Of a stretch of DNA of 64,000 nt, positions 42,312 through 53,576 are shown in pieces (positions within the stretch are counted from its first letter, which is position 1; each line of letters begins with the position of its first letter). The translations under genes and the position numbers were made by a program. The stretch lies in NCBI GenBank assembly GCA_029168955.1, contig JAPDOI010000021.1, forward strand, positions 3,014,001-3,078,000, given 5' to 3'. A model generated the notes under the pieces. That model made no database searches, had not been told where the DNA came from, and saw nothing but the letters and a program-made list of their open reading frames with translations. The stretch comes from Aplectana chamaeleonis (taxonomy: Eukaryota > Nematoda > Chromadorea > Rhabditida > Cosmocercidae).

Positions 42312-44439
42312 CAGGGCTGGGCACGCGTCCCGGTTAACCTTAGGGGGGTGCATATTAGACGTTGCAGAGAGGGCAAAGGGGGGGGGGGTGCCTAAACCGA
42401 ACACCAAAAAAAGAACGAAGTGCATGTTCTGTCGAATTTCAGGAAAAAAATAATACGCACTATCCTTCTGATTTGCCATATCTTCTTCCCCGCTTTTTGA
42501 GTCGAACACTACAAAAATTCAAATTATTGATAGAGAAGCAGGTTGTGTTCGCAATAATTGATAGTTGCTGTCGAAGTTTGTTTCGATGAAGGAATGAACA
42601 GTACTCTGTTATCTTGTAGCAAGTAAGGATTGATGTGGTGTCATGTTTCTTTGGTGCAACGTTCATTGATTACGCGAGTGGCTACCGATTCGAGGCAAAG
42701 ATACAAAGACAGCGCCCAGGAAAGCTATCGTTCAAGTTCAAAAAAAGATTAGCGAACTGATGTATAGCCTAGGTCGCTCATTTTGAGCCGGTCGAAGCAA
42801 GGCTTATCGGGCTTATCATGTCAAAATCTCCTTATCATTGTTATACTTCGCCATCACCGACTGCTCCGCTGCTTACTCTGCGCGGACTCATCCGAGCAGG
42901 CTAGGATTTATTTCGGCAGTTCAAAAGTACAGATAGCACAGTCAGCATCACAACTCGTCAATAGATTTTTATTCATGAGAATGTGACTTATGAAGAGAGC
43001 CAACTGTAAAAATTGAAGACTGCAAGTTACTGCGAAAGATGCGAATGACCGTGCCGTCCTCATTCAGAAGTACCCTGTACATAAAAACCCGAGTTTTATC
43101 CACCTTGAATGCCGCAATCTCTCATAGACTAGGCTAGCCGTGCGATATGGTGTTTGTCCGCAGCTACACAACGCACACTGGAGTGGACGCGCCCGCAATA
43201 TTAATTAAAAAATGTATTTTATTACAGAACGGGGCGGAGAAAATGATTGAAACTGGACTAAATCTAAGGAGGCAGAAATAGGATTCTTTCAATTTTTCCA
43301 TTATAGAAATTTAATGTAAACAAACAATGTGGGAGCGGAGTGAATTTTTCGGACGTGAAAAGGTGCATTCAAATGAACCTAGTTGATTAAAAACACCCAT
43401 AAACATGAGAACTAAGAGCATTGCAAAAAAGAGAAGAATCTGGCTAACATTTTAATAGCAATAGGTTTGATATTCAATGTGATTTGAGGACCTTAAAACT
43501 CGTCCCGGTTTTGTCCCGGTTTTCGGGGTAAAACCGAGACGAGATTTAAGATCCTTAAATCATATTAAAAACCGGTTCCATTGATGTTACAATGTTTGCC
43601 AGAATCTCCTCTTTCTATCATTATCCTTTACTCTCAGTTTTATGCTAGTTTTGATCAACTAGGTTCGTTTGAATGAACCTTATCACGGCTAAATATTTAC
43701 ACCCGCTCTAACTTTGTTTATTTACATTAAATTTCTAAAATGGGTACATCCAGAATAGACTACCTTTACCATCTTCCATTTCCTTCAGTTTCAATCCTTT
43801 TCTCCTCCCCGTTCTGTAATAAAATAATTTTTTTTATCAATATTGTGTGCGCGTCCATTCCCGTGTGCGCTGTGTAGCTGCGTACAAACACCGTATCGCA
43901 TGGCAAGCCAATTTTTTAAGGGATTGCGGCGTTCTAGGAGGGTAAAACTCGGGTTTTCTACTCCCTACGAATCGCATGAATCCTAAAATTGTTCCACAAC
44001 ACAAAATAGTTCTGATTTTCACATCAGAACAACCAAACACAGATTAACTAATCCTTTATAGGTTTATGAAAACCTTCGACAGGAAACATTAATTATTGCA
44101 ATAGTTGTAGTTCTGTTGTTGGTAATTGTTCAATTGTTATGTATTGAAAAATGTTCTATCTTTTGTCATAACTTACCGTCGTACTAACAAATTTTCCTCA
44201 TAGGGTTATTTTGAAGTTCAGAAATTACACTACCTTTTTTGTTGCCATTTTCCGAATATTCTCTATTCAGTGCTTTTTTTTAAATTCTTGTTCATCAAAA
44301 TCAGGAAGTCGAGATCATTGCTGCCCAACTATTCGAAAAATAGCCGATTCCGATTTTCCATAAGGGGGTGCCTAAAAATTACAGAGTTAAGGGGGGTGCA
44401 TATTCAGATTCGTCACGCCGGGACGTGTGCCCAGCCCTG
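42312..44439. mobile_element. 2.1-kb hAT-like foldback element, copy 1
   Basis: Termini CAGGGCTGGGCAC and its inverse GTGCCCAGCCCTG. The flanking 8-mers GCCCAAAC and CCCCAAAT agree at six positions, fitting an aged 8-bp duplication. Inside, two ~450-bp arms (about 43075-43540 and 43545-43970) are mutually inverted around the centre ACTCGTCCCGGTTTT...AAAACCGAGACGAG. G-rich subterminal words (GGGGGGTGCATATT, GGGGGTGCCTAAA) occur near both ends. No transposase. A 147-bp insertion at 42765 is absent from copy 2. Confidence 0.88.
42765..42911 (+). repeat. Repeat family F, insertion inside hAT-like copy 1
   Basis: Comparison with the sister element at 57416-59459 shows this block as a clean extra segment between GAACTGATGTA and TTCGGCAG. 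It is nearly the same length and sequence as 7479-7624. A TA or TTA at the junctions may be its target duplication. Confidence 0.8.
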
Positions 44440-44824
44440 CCCCAAATAAGAGTTTTTCCAATGTTTCTGTTGTCATTCTGTTTCTACATATTACCAGTGC
44501 ACCAATCAAAGTCGAAATTTTTTTCACATCACCGAGATTACGAATGTCGAAATTCAACTCTTTGAATCTCGAACTTTCGCACATATTGAGGGTGTCAAAG
44601 TTTAGTTTTGCGAGCTTGTTCGATTTCGTCTGGCAAGGCGAATGCGATCATGTTTGAAGGGTCTATTGAAGAATGCGCGAAGCACACTTCTTAGGCAGAC
44701 AACTGTGCGCGAGGTCCGCATTCCCTGCCGGAATTCTCAACTCAGTACTCAAACTGAACAAAAGCGCTAATATATGGTGTACGCCGATATCGTCCACAGT
44801 AGATCACACTCATCAGCGATCAGG
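44440..44824. other. No gene recognised
   Basis: Short frames on both strands partly cover the end of the hAT-like element; nothing supported. Confidence 0.35.
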
Positions 44825-44827
44825 TTA

Positions 44828-45291
44828 GGCATCTTTCATAGTCCTCACCACAAGCGCGGCACGCGCGGGACGAGCGATGGACTATGAAACTTTTCACCGC
44901 GCGGGACGAGCGGGAGGCCACTATGAAATTTCCGGCGGCACCGCCATGGCGGGAGGCCACTACGAAATTTCCGGCGGCACCGCCATGGCGGTGAGGGTGA
45001 AATTCGGGCCTGAACTGTGACATGCACAAAAATTCCTTGCTTGCATTTGCGTATGCGGTAGCGCAGGATAGTCTCAGAATTAGTTATGTTGGAGTGGACT
45101 CAAATCGAGAAGCAAGTATTTATTGAAACGGTAAAACGGCCACGGCGGTTTGGGCGGCGCCGCTATGGTGGTGCTGGTGGTCTATGAATGTCCCTACCGC
45201 GCGTGCCGCGCGGTGAAAACTTTCATAGTCCTCCGCGCTTCCCGCGCGTCACGCTCGTCCAGCGCTTGCGGTGAGGACTATGAAAGATGCC
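44828..45291. mobile_element. Harbinger-like foldback MITE (464 bp) with TTA target duplication
   Basis: Termini GGCATCTTTCATAGTCCTCA and its inverse, flanked by TTA on both sides (44825-44827 and 45292-45294). A 3-bp TTA duplication and a GG start fit PIF/Harbinger. The left arm contains two direct ~39-bp units (GAAATTTCCGGCGGCACCGC, then CATGGCG), and CTATGAAA words recur in both arms. No transposase. Confidence 0.8.
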
Positions 45292-45294
45292 TTA

Positions 45295-46224
45295 TGCTTC
45301 AAACATGTGGAGAATGCGTTGAATTTGGTACGAAAGTTGATCTCATTCCAAGGACGGCTGGATACGGGATGTGGCGAAATCGATCACCCACCCTTGTCAT
45401 CAAGAATTCTGTAACGACAAAACGACGGCTCCTGAGATCTTGATCACGTTCCAAATGCTTGCTGTATTGAATGGTAAACAACTCTAATGAAATCTCGTGT
45501 TAGTTGCCGGACCGACTGAGTGCGAACATGTTCATGATGCAACTCAACGTTAGATTGTCGGTGACCCAAAGGATGCTTCATTTCAAAACAAGAACCGTAA
45601 ATAAATAGAATGGATAAGCGCGAATTCAGAAAACAAAATAAGCATAAATGGCCCCAGAAATTTTCCAAGCCGCCGAGTTACACAAAGGTTTTTCGCGATG
45701 ATTCCCTGTCCGTATTTCTGGCATTTTCGAGAAGACGTTGAGTGTTCAGTGGGGTCCAAAAAATTGAATGATCTATCCTTGTGGGAATCAGAAAGCCAAT
45801 ACCGCTTGTGGACTGGCTATTCATAGTGTGGGCAATGTCCTTACGTAAAAAATCGTTTGAAATTTGTTTACAAAATGATTTGATATAGTGACTGTTCGTG
45901 AAACTTAACGTATATATTTCACGTCACTGTTAGAAAACAATGTGAGTGTGACACAAAGGTAAGACGTGTGCGAATAGGATGAAACCGTTTTTATTCTACT
46001 GTTCTGCTCCTCGCAAAATCATATCTCAAAAATTGGGTGTGGAGATGCTTCACCCTACCAAAATGAGATCCGAAAATGTACCAAGCCCAGAGGTGGTCAA
46101 GGTCCGGAAAAGTCACTATTTTACCTATACAGAAATGGTTTTTGGGGGATTGGCAGCGGTTTGAAATTCACTTTTTTCAAAATAAATTTTTCTGGTGCAA
46201 TTATTCGGACTTCAAAATCATAGT
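45295..46224. other. No gene recognised
   Basis: Nothing supported beyond short frames without motifs. Confidence 0.35.
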
Positions 46225-46385
46225 CAACCATGAAAAAAAATTTTTCTCGTATATTCTGTCCAAATAGAGTTCTATTTTGAAGCTTTTTACTAGTACTACT
46301 AACAGCCCTCGTTTTAGCCCCCAGCTCTCTATTGAACCGAGAACGAGCCAATGGGATGTCTTAATTTGTTCAATGGTATTAGTGC
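46225..46385 (+). repeat. Repeat family H, unit 1
   Basis: Reads AAAAAATTTTTCTCGTATAT, TCTGTCC, then TTTTACTAGTACTA, ACCGAGAACGAGCCA and TGGGATGTCT. Two further units are at 46570-46730 and 48785-48915, in the same orientation. Confidence 0.65.
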
Positions 46386-46399
46386 CCAAAAATGTACTA

Positions 46400-46735
46400 T
46401 CCATCGAGAAAAATTACTGGTAAACCTTCCTGGAAGGGACTGCGCAACAATTAATAGTACAAATTGTTGTGGAGAATAAGTTGAACCTCAAAATAGCCGA
46501 TGAGAAGCAGATTATGATGTCACTTCAGCCTCAAAAGGGCCTAAAACCTCTTCCGGGCTTGGAGCTGTCAGGCATGGAAAAAATCTTTATCTCGTAGATC
46601 CTGTCCATATGAGGTCTATTACAAAGCGTTTTACTAGAACTATGCACAGTCCAAGTTTGAGATCTCTAGCTTTTGGTTTGACCGAGAACGAGCCACTGGG
46701 ATGTCTAAATTTGTTCTATGGGATTTGAACAGGCA
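46400..46735 (+). repeat. Repeat family H, longer unit 2
   Basis: Collinear with 48605-48920: ATTTTCAGTAAAC/ATTACTGGTAAAC, CCTGGAAG, GAAGCAGAT, GGAAAAAATCTTTATCTCGT and ACCGAGAACGAGC. Its last ~160 bp are the unit shared with 46225-46385. It encodes no convincing frame. It is followed directly by the family D motif at 46736. Confidence 0.65.
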
Positions 46736-46815
46736 ACGGCGCGAGGTGTGATACAACCAAACATTGGTCCGACCCCTCCACCCAAGTCAAGCGATTTTCT
46801 GAGCCCACCCCCCCC
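46736..46815 (+). repeat. Repeat family D motif
   Basis: GCGCGAGGTGTGATACAACC, as at 26356. A diverged inverse (ATACATCAAACCTCACGCCG) lies at about 48562. Confidence 0.6.
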
Positions 46816-47029
46816 TGGGAAAAAGTGATTGCGACGACAGAGGAAGGGGGGAGGTCCTCACTTCGCAATTTTTTCATAGTGAACGAATTTTTAGATCAAG
46901 ACCACATTGATGCATCGATTGTATCAATTAATCCTATTAATGCAATAAATAAATGTTTTCCACGAAAGCAGATAAAAACAACTCTCCTGCGACAAAGACA
47001 CTAAATGTTTGTTCAATGGCTGAACATTC

Positions 47030-47930
47030 ATAGGTGCCCTGAGGGCACATAGGTGCGGTTTCGGGCATGAAATCACATTTGGCAATTCTCCTGGGTGTGA
47101 TGTCCAATGCAGTATGATATGATAGTATAGGTGATATGATATCCGGGTGTGAAAACGCACTCAAAATTTCATGGATGCAGCTCCAATCCGAACAGCGCTA
47201 CATAGGGTGGGCGGAGCTTGTTTTCATGACCTGAGGGCACATAGGTGCGGTTTCAGGCATGAAAACTACATTTAGTAACTCAATATCCGGATGTAATAAC
47301 GCACTCAAAATTTCATGAACGCAGCTTCAATCCGAACAGCGGTACATAGGATGGGCGAAGCCTGTTTTCATGCCTTGAGGGCACATAGGTGCGGTTTCGG
47401 GCATGAAAACCATATTTGTTAATTGGCTGGCCAGATGTGAAAACGCACCCAAAATTCTGATGGACGCAGCTTTAAGCCGAACAGCGCTATATAGGTTGGG
47501 GTTCATGAAAAAATCGTTAGCTGTGAAATTTCGTGAGAATTTAAGGAAATTTGAATTAGGAAGTTTCGCGTTGCTACAACGTGCGGAAAATCTAAAGCTG
47601 CGTCCATGAAATTTTGACTGCATTTTCACATCCGTATAGCCAATTACTAAATGTGGTTTTCATGCCTGAAACCGCACCTATGTGCCCTCAGGGCATGAAA
47701 ACAAGCTCCACACACTTTATGTAGCGCTCTTGGGCTTGAAGCTGCGTTCATGAAATTTTGTGTGCGTTTTCACACGCGGAAATCCATAATCAAAATGTGG
47801 GTTCCGCGCCCGCAACCGCACCTATGTGCCCTCAGGGCATAAAAATCTTATGCTTCAGGCGATATCGCATCTTGGACACGAGTCAATTTCGTGGAGTAAA
47901 TTGCAAATGATATAACAGTGAACAATGCTC
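47030..47930. repeat. Repeat family C, tandem-plus-inverted copy
   Basis: Three direct units start at about 47037, 47228 and 47374, each with TGAGGGCACATAGGTGCGGT, then CATGAAAACTACATTT and AACGCACTCAAAATTTCATG. Two further units are inverted at about 47620-47700 and 47720-47850 (CGCACCTATGTGCCCTCAGG). The centre around 47510-47600 matches the inner arm of the 28700-29540 copy. All frames here are repeat shadows. Confidence 0.85.
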
Positions 47931-48604
47931 TTCTCAAACAGTCAACTATCCATTATTTCTCAAAAATGCGAAACTTTTCACCTTTAGCGGGATCGAACCT
48001 GTGAATCCTAAATCGCCTACAAATGCATCTTAGATTACGAAATTCCAGAACATCTGTATCTTTTCGTTGACAAGACAGTCCGCTCGATGAAGCGAACACT
48101 CAACACCACTGCTGCTTACATATCCAGGAGCGCTTTGGCGACACACTTTACCTGGCCACGACTCCTTCTCCATGTCAGAATCATTAACGATGGCCATGCT
48201 ACTGTCGTCTATTGGCTTGCATGCTTTATCACCAGTCAATTGTAAGCTCTTCTTTAGTGTTCCTGCCTTATTTTTACACCTCCATTTCATATCTTGCCTC
48301 ATTCGTTTTTTTTTCGCAGTTGTTTCTCACTTATTCAGTTCCTTTTGATCTCCTGTCTCATTTTGCTCTCTCAATATAATCTCTAGTTTTATTTACCTGT
48401 TATTGTGATCTCATTTTGCCGTCTCTGTTTGCCTTCATTTTTTATACTAAAGGTATGGCTCTCAACCCCCCCCGTCATCTTGGTTCTTGGTTGACCGAAG
48501 GTCCGACCCCCCTACCCAGCGGATGTCGACGGGTCCGACCCCCCCTCTGTTATACATCAAACCTCACGCCGAACCCTGGATTTGAACCCCTGAAACCGGT
48601 ACGA
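47931..48604. other. No gene; isolated B-box-like words on the minus strand
   Basis: GGTTCGATCC (minus strand, about 47992-48001) and GGTTCAAATCC (minus strand, about 48580-48590) match the tRNA B box, but no cloverleaf could be built around either. Confidence 0.4.
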
Positions 48605-48920
48605 TCCTATTGAGGAAAATTTTCAGTAAACACTCCTGGAAGAGTGTGCGCGACATCTTCCAGCACACCTTTTTGTGGAGGACATTTTGCCATCTCTCGT
48701 CGGCCAAGAAGAAGCAGATCAAGGTGTCCTTATTTGCGTCAAAAAGACCTAAAATCTCTTCCGGACTTAGCGCTGTCAGGTATGGAAAAAATCTTTATCT
48801 CGTAGATTCTGTCTGTAAGGAGTCTCTTACAAAGTTTTTTTACTGGTAATATTCACAGCCCAAGTTTGAGACCCCTAGCTCTTTACTGAACCGAGAACGA
48901 GCTAGCCAATGAGGGAAATA
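48605..48920 (+). repeat. Repeat family H, unit 3
   Basis: Collinear with 46400-46735 (see there). Confidence 0.65.
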
Positions 48921-51027
48921 GTTACAATTTTTTCTCGTATTTTGCTTAAATTGAAAGTGTAAAAAAGAAAGTGGAAAGGGATAGGGAAAAAGGAATATTT
49001 TCATAAGGAAAGGGGGGCCGCAGTGACGAGCCACCCACTGGGGGGGGGGAGCCGCATTCTCCACCGACTGATCCCAGTGACACGCCTGAACCTGGTTCTT
49101 TTTGGTACGAATCTTTCAGCAGCAATGAGAAATATTCTTATTTTGTGGAAAAAAAAACAAAAAAAATCGAGTTCATGGCGTGGGCGAGCAGCGTGGACAC
49201 ACGGTCGCAGGGGCAAAACAGCGGGAGGTGTGGACAAGCGGCCTCTTACAAGTCGAAGCGGCCTGCGATCTCAATCGCTCGGTGGCGCGGCTTAAGCCCC
49301 TTTCACAGTTTTTTTGCCTTCCGATGTCCGGCAATGCTATCCGACGTCGCGCGCGGCGCCCACTAGGCCTGTGGTAGAGCAACTGACAATATCGACCATC
49401 CCAAAATCAACGGAGAAATATCGCACTGACGTCGAGCGCCGCATTGCGACGTCGGTCATCCGGCGTCGCACTGCGTCACTCCACGACGCCGCAGTCCTAT
49501 CTTATGACGTGCCGGACGGCGTCGTCCGACAGACTGTGAAAGACGTATTAAGGTCGCTTCGTCCAGCTACCTAAAATCGCTCGGACGGACGCAATTTTGC
49601 GTAAGAAAAGACGGACAACTACGGATGCCTCAGCGACAAAGGAAAAACGCAGTTTTATTAACTGTGGCTCATTTTCAATGAGATCACTTGAAAATTAGTA
49701 GTAACAGTCGATTTATTGTAATTATCTACTAATTTTCCGATAATTTCTATTGAAATTTGAAAATGTTCTATGAACCATTCGGCAGTGGTAATTATGCCAG
49801 TCTCCTGTGTTTCGATGTACTCCGCATTAGAAAGATTCCTGGGCCCGTAGCAAACCCCCGCCGGCACCATCTAAAGATGGCAACCAACCTGAGGTACATC
49901 GTGCTTAGATGCCACCTAGCGCTGCCAGCTCGGAGGAAACTTTTACATAGAATGTGCTTCGCTGCAAAAATCTGTGAACCGACGGGAACGATCCACGGAC
50001 ACTGTGCGTGGTATCAGCGCGCGCAGCAATTGCGCTGTAATGGTGGGAGCCAGCTATATTCACATTCATAGAGGTGTTCTGTGACGAAATGTTCTAGCAC
50101 AAACGGAGGATTCGTTGAAATTCGATAGCTATATTGGGCCTATCATTCCACCTTTCTCAAGTATACCAGATTCACTAGTAATTGTTCTTTTTTGTTACAC
50201 AAAGTCAACACACGAGCTAAGTTTCTGAAGTATGGTATTATACAGTTTTTCTTTTCTCATTTTTCGCAATTGTTTTTTTTTCTCATTTTTGTTTTTCTCT
50301 TCATTTCTCATTTTTCGCAATTGTTTTTTCGGCTTCGAAATGCTTGGGGTTTTAACAAATCTTAACCAAACGTTGATTTTTGTTAAAAAAGTCAAACTCT
50401 ACCTCGCCTACCACCTGAAGTTTGACTACGACTAGTTCGTCAGTGAATGTGTATTTGTCTGCCTTTGCCTCCTATATCCCTGTTTTCGGAGACTTCAAGA
50501 AGTGAATAAGCTCTCATTCTGAGCTGATTAAACGTTCAATACCCTGCAATTTCTTCCTCAAAAATTCTCAGTCCACGAACCTTTTTCCGAACGGATTCCC
50601 AAACGAGTGAGGTAAAACAGAATCTTTCTCACCATTTCGATTGGAAACTCATTTGTGAAGGACCAACGACTTTGTTCCTTTTATAATATTCAATAACAAT
50701 AAGAAGGGAACTCCCCTATCATGCACATAAAGAGTATTTTTCCCACAACAAAATACATTTCGCTGGTACCTTTTTGAATGAATTATAAGAGGAGATATTA
50801 GTTTCTAATGAAAACTTTTTCTGACCTCGAATAATTGTTTTTTTTCTGAAGCCGACTCTAGAAAGTAATCATGATAACATTTTTTGTTCCTTCTGTTCGA
50901 TTTTTTCACTGTAGTCCTCATTACCTTCTCATTAATTGCCACCCTTTACCATTTCACTGATTCCTTCGAATTCCTGCTGATTTCATATTTTCAAGTTGAT
51001 TTTTCATGAATATTGCATGCACACTCT
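48921..51027. other. No supported gene; GC-rich patch and T-rich direct repeat
   Basis: 49160-49575 is GC-rich and holds an 86-codon plus frame (49314-49574) and overlapping frames on both strands; none is recognised. The inverse of the GGGGGTTTGCTACGGGCCC motif lies at 49841-49859. CTCATTTTTCGCAATTGTTTTTT recurs at about 50256 and 50304, 48 bp apart. Confidence 0.4.
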
Positions 51028-51031
51028 TTAA

Positions 51032-51568
51032 AGGCAGTGGTCATGATGAAAAACGTTGTCGAAAAAACTACAAAAATCAGCTCAGACCAAAAACAGCTCA
51101 AAATCTATGACGGTAGCGCAGTGAAAAACGGGCTAGAATTGGAGTTATTAAGACCCTAAACTTCCAGTTCGTGCACACGTGCACAGAAAGATCACAGTCT
51201 CATGCCAAGCAGTCGAAAATCATCGACACTCAGAGGAAGAAATAAATGCAAATTTACCTAATAAAACAGTTGAACAATGAAAGCAAGCACTTCAGTCAAT
51301 GTTTTTGACTAGATGTGTACATAAATCCGAAGGTTCATTGATTGAAATTCAATTTCAAGCCAGATGATGTTCTTGATATTAGAGGTCATCGATGCCGATG
51401 ATGTGTGGTGGACTCGTCCACCATCAAAAGGCAAGGAATTTCAGGCTTCAAATTTGGCCTAGAACAGCGTTTTCTTCGCGATTTCTTCGTATAGCTTCTA
51501 CTACTTTATACCAGAAAAGGGTATAGAGAGGAAAAGAAGACGAGTATATTTGAGCTCGACCACTGCCT
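51032..51568 (-). mobile_element. TTAA-type MITE, 537 bp, inverse orientation to the copy at 53753
   Basis: Flanked by TTAA (51028-51031 and 51569-51572). Termini AGGCAGTGGTCATGATGAAA and, inverse of the right end, AGGCAGTGGTCGAGC. About 85-90% like 53753-54290 by eye. The TTAA target suggests mobilisation by a piggyBac-type enzyme, although the ends lack the usual CCC. The minus frame 51448-51636 is a shadow. Confidence 0.88.
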
Positions 51569-51572
51569 TTAA

Positions 51573-52020
51573 ATGGGGTCGTTCTATGCATGAACATACA
51601 GCGGGTTCCGTGAAGGAGAAGTGTGGCAGAGCCCAATTTTTATAACAAAAAAAAACAGATGAAAACAGTCCACAAAAACTCTACTTGTTTCCTGCTTTCC
51701 CCTTTATTTCAAAAAAAAACACGTTAATAATTCAGTATCATTCTTTGTAAAGCAGTAAGTGACTAAAAAAGTGGTCAGAGCTTCAAAAAGTGCTCGAAGA
51801 AATGTTTTAAATCTAAATCATTGCAATCGAAAATGAAACCCGCTGGACATGCACACAAAGCACAGAATACAAAACCCGTTACATACTTTCATGAAAAATC
51901 ATCAACTTGATAAAAAAAAAACAACACAAAAAGACGAACGGATAGTAGTTCGGCTAGGTGGAAAATAATCAGGTGATGGGGCGCGATTGATTAAATGCCA
52001 CCCTAGAAGGCGGCCAGCAA
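51573..52020. other. No gene recognised
   Basis: AT-rich; nothing supported. Confidence 0.35.
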
Positions 52021-53080
52021 CTCATATACAGACAGCCCACTTCCCGTGGTCCTATTAGCCGATGTCCCGCAACCCTTCCCGCGGGAGGCTTGTAGGTCGG
52101 CCGCGGACAGTCTTCAGCGCTGGATCGTCAACTGCCCGCGCACACTTCTCGGTCGTTCTCTCACTGTTTTGCGAACCTTCTATCAGCATTTCGCGGCCAA
52201 TTAAATCACTGTCTGCGCACACCAAATCAGCAGTCTGCGGACATTTTTCGAACTTTTTGTCATCAATCTGCGGCCAATCACACGACCAAGACCAGATCTC
52301 CTGCGGACCTCCTATATGCAGTTCTCACCACATTGGAAAGCGAATCGCAGTTGAACAACAATTAGCGAACCTTTTGCGGCACTTTCATAGATATTTCGTA
52401 ACCCTTCCATGGGCATTTTTAGGCAATGAAACAACACTGGTTTGTTATTTCGCCGTCGCTTTACTTGCATTTTTTGGCAATTACAATACCTGCCTCCGTA
52501 CTTTGCGAAAAAACGGTTTTCTCGCGATTTTCCGTCATTTCCTCATAATTCCGTCAAATTTGCATTTCCAGGATGAAAAGGATATTTCTAGAATCGCTCA
52601 ACCCAGATGGTATTGAAATTTTGTTGATAGCTTCAAGTATTCGTCAACTATAGGTAAACTCTGTTTCATCCCAAATGAACTCATGTTTTCGGTTATCACA
52701 GCGCGGAGGGGAGGTTTTTTCGTCTTATCCGTAGTTATATTTCACCGAGGCCCACCGCTCCACTGCTGGTGATAATCGAAATCAACAGGTCACTAGGGAT
52801 GTACCAGAGCTTATGTTGCTCCTTCGCAAACGCGTTTTGACTCGTTAGTATGCCCAGCCGGCTCTTTCATTCCGAAGAGTGAAAACGTGTTCCGGAAAAA
52901 CAAACATACCTATAATCAACGTATAGTTAAAGATGCCAACAAAATTTTGACACCATCTTGTTGATCTTGATGGGATTATTCTAGCAATATCTTTTTACGC
53001 CGGAAAACATAAATATGATGGAGGTATGAGGAAAGGGCGGAAAATCGCAATAAAACGCTGTTTTCGCTCTTCTGCGAAGT
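52021..53080 (-). repeat. Repeat family A copy with a downstream inverted-repeat part
   Basis: 52021-52330 is the reverse of 100-366. The outer edge is CTCATATACAGACAGCCCAC. Further in, about 52500-52660 is inverted at about 52930-53080: ATGAGGAAATGACGGAAAAT on the minus strand pairs with TATGAGGAAAGGGCGGAAAA on the plus strand, and CAACAAAATTT words match on both sides. A 184-codon plus frame (52062-52616) lies wholly in this repeat and has no recognised domain, so I do not call it. Confidence 0.65.
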
Positions 53081-53529
53081 TGGAGGATGGATCTTGTAGA
53101 CGATATTGTTGTGTCCACCCTCCAGAGAAAAAGTTGCCATCCCTGGTTTTTTTCTTTCGCAAACAACCGAAATTTGGATTGCGTTTCGCAACGGAATGCA
53201 TGCACTTTTTGCGCCAAAACCCTACTGCCTAGCATTTTTCTAAGTCGCTATCCAAGCTTTTCGTTACTTGCCGACACTCTACAATGTTTAGAAGAAATGC
53301 TTACAATGCAGTAGGCCTCAAAAGAAATATAATTTATCATAAACACGTAACAGCGCTCAACAGATCAACTTAAATCATATGTACCTAACGCAAACAGAGT
53401 TCCCCACAACACGAAGAGCGAATACATTTAGTTATAAGCAAGTAGGTCATTTTTAAAACTGATCATAAAAACAACACTCAATGTCCATCAGCTAATGCAA
53501 TGTCCAAGAATGCTTGCGCAAGGGTTTGC
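53081..53529. other. No gene recognised
   Basis: Overlapping frames on both strands at 52976-53314 reflect the inverted repeat. Nothing else. Confidence 0.35.
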
Positions 53530-53576
53530 ACTGACTTACTTACTTGACTTAATCGGTTGGCTTTCGCCTGACGCGG

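Noticed and set aside
47960..48060. tRNA gene on the minus strand
   Set aside because: A perfect B-box word (GGTTCGATCC) exists, but acceptor and T stems do not pair.
48570..48600. tRNA T-arm (GGTTCAAATCC, minus strand)
   Set aside because: Only the B-box word fits; no A box or stems nearby.
49314..49574. 86-codon plus frame in a GC-rich patch
   Set aside because: Overlaps equally open frames on both strands, as expected from GC-rich sequence; no recognisable motif.
52062..52616. 184-codon plus frame
   Set aside because: Lies inside repeat family A and its inverted-repeat part; related copies at 1-366 and 60159-60997 do not preserve it.
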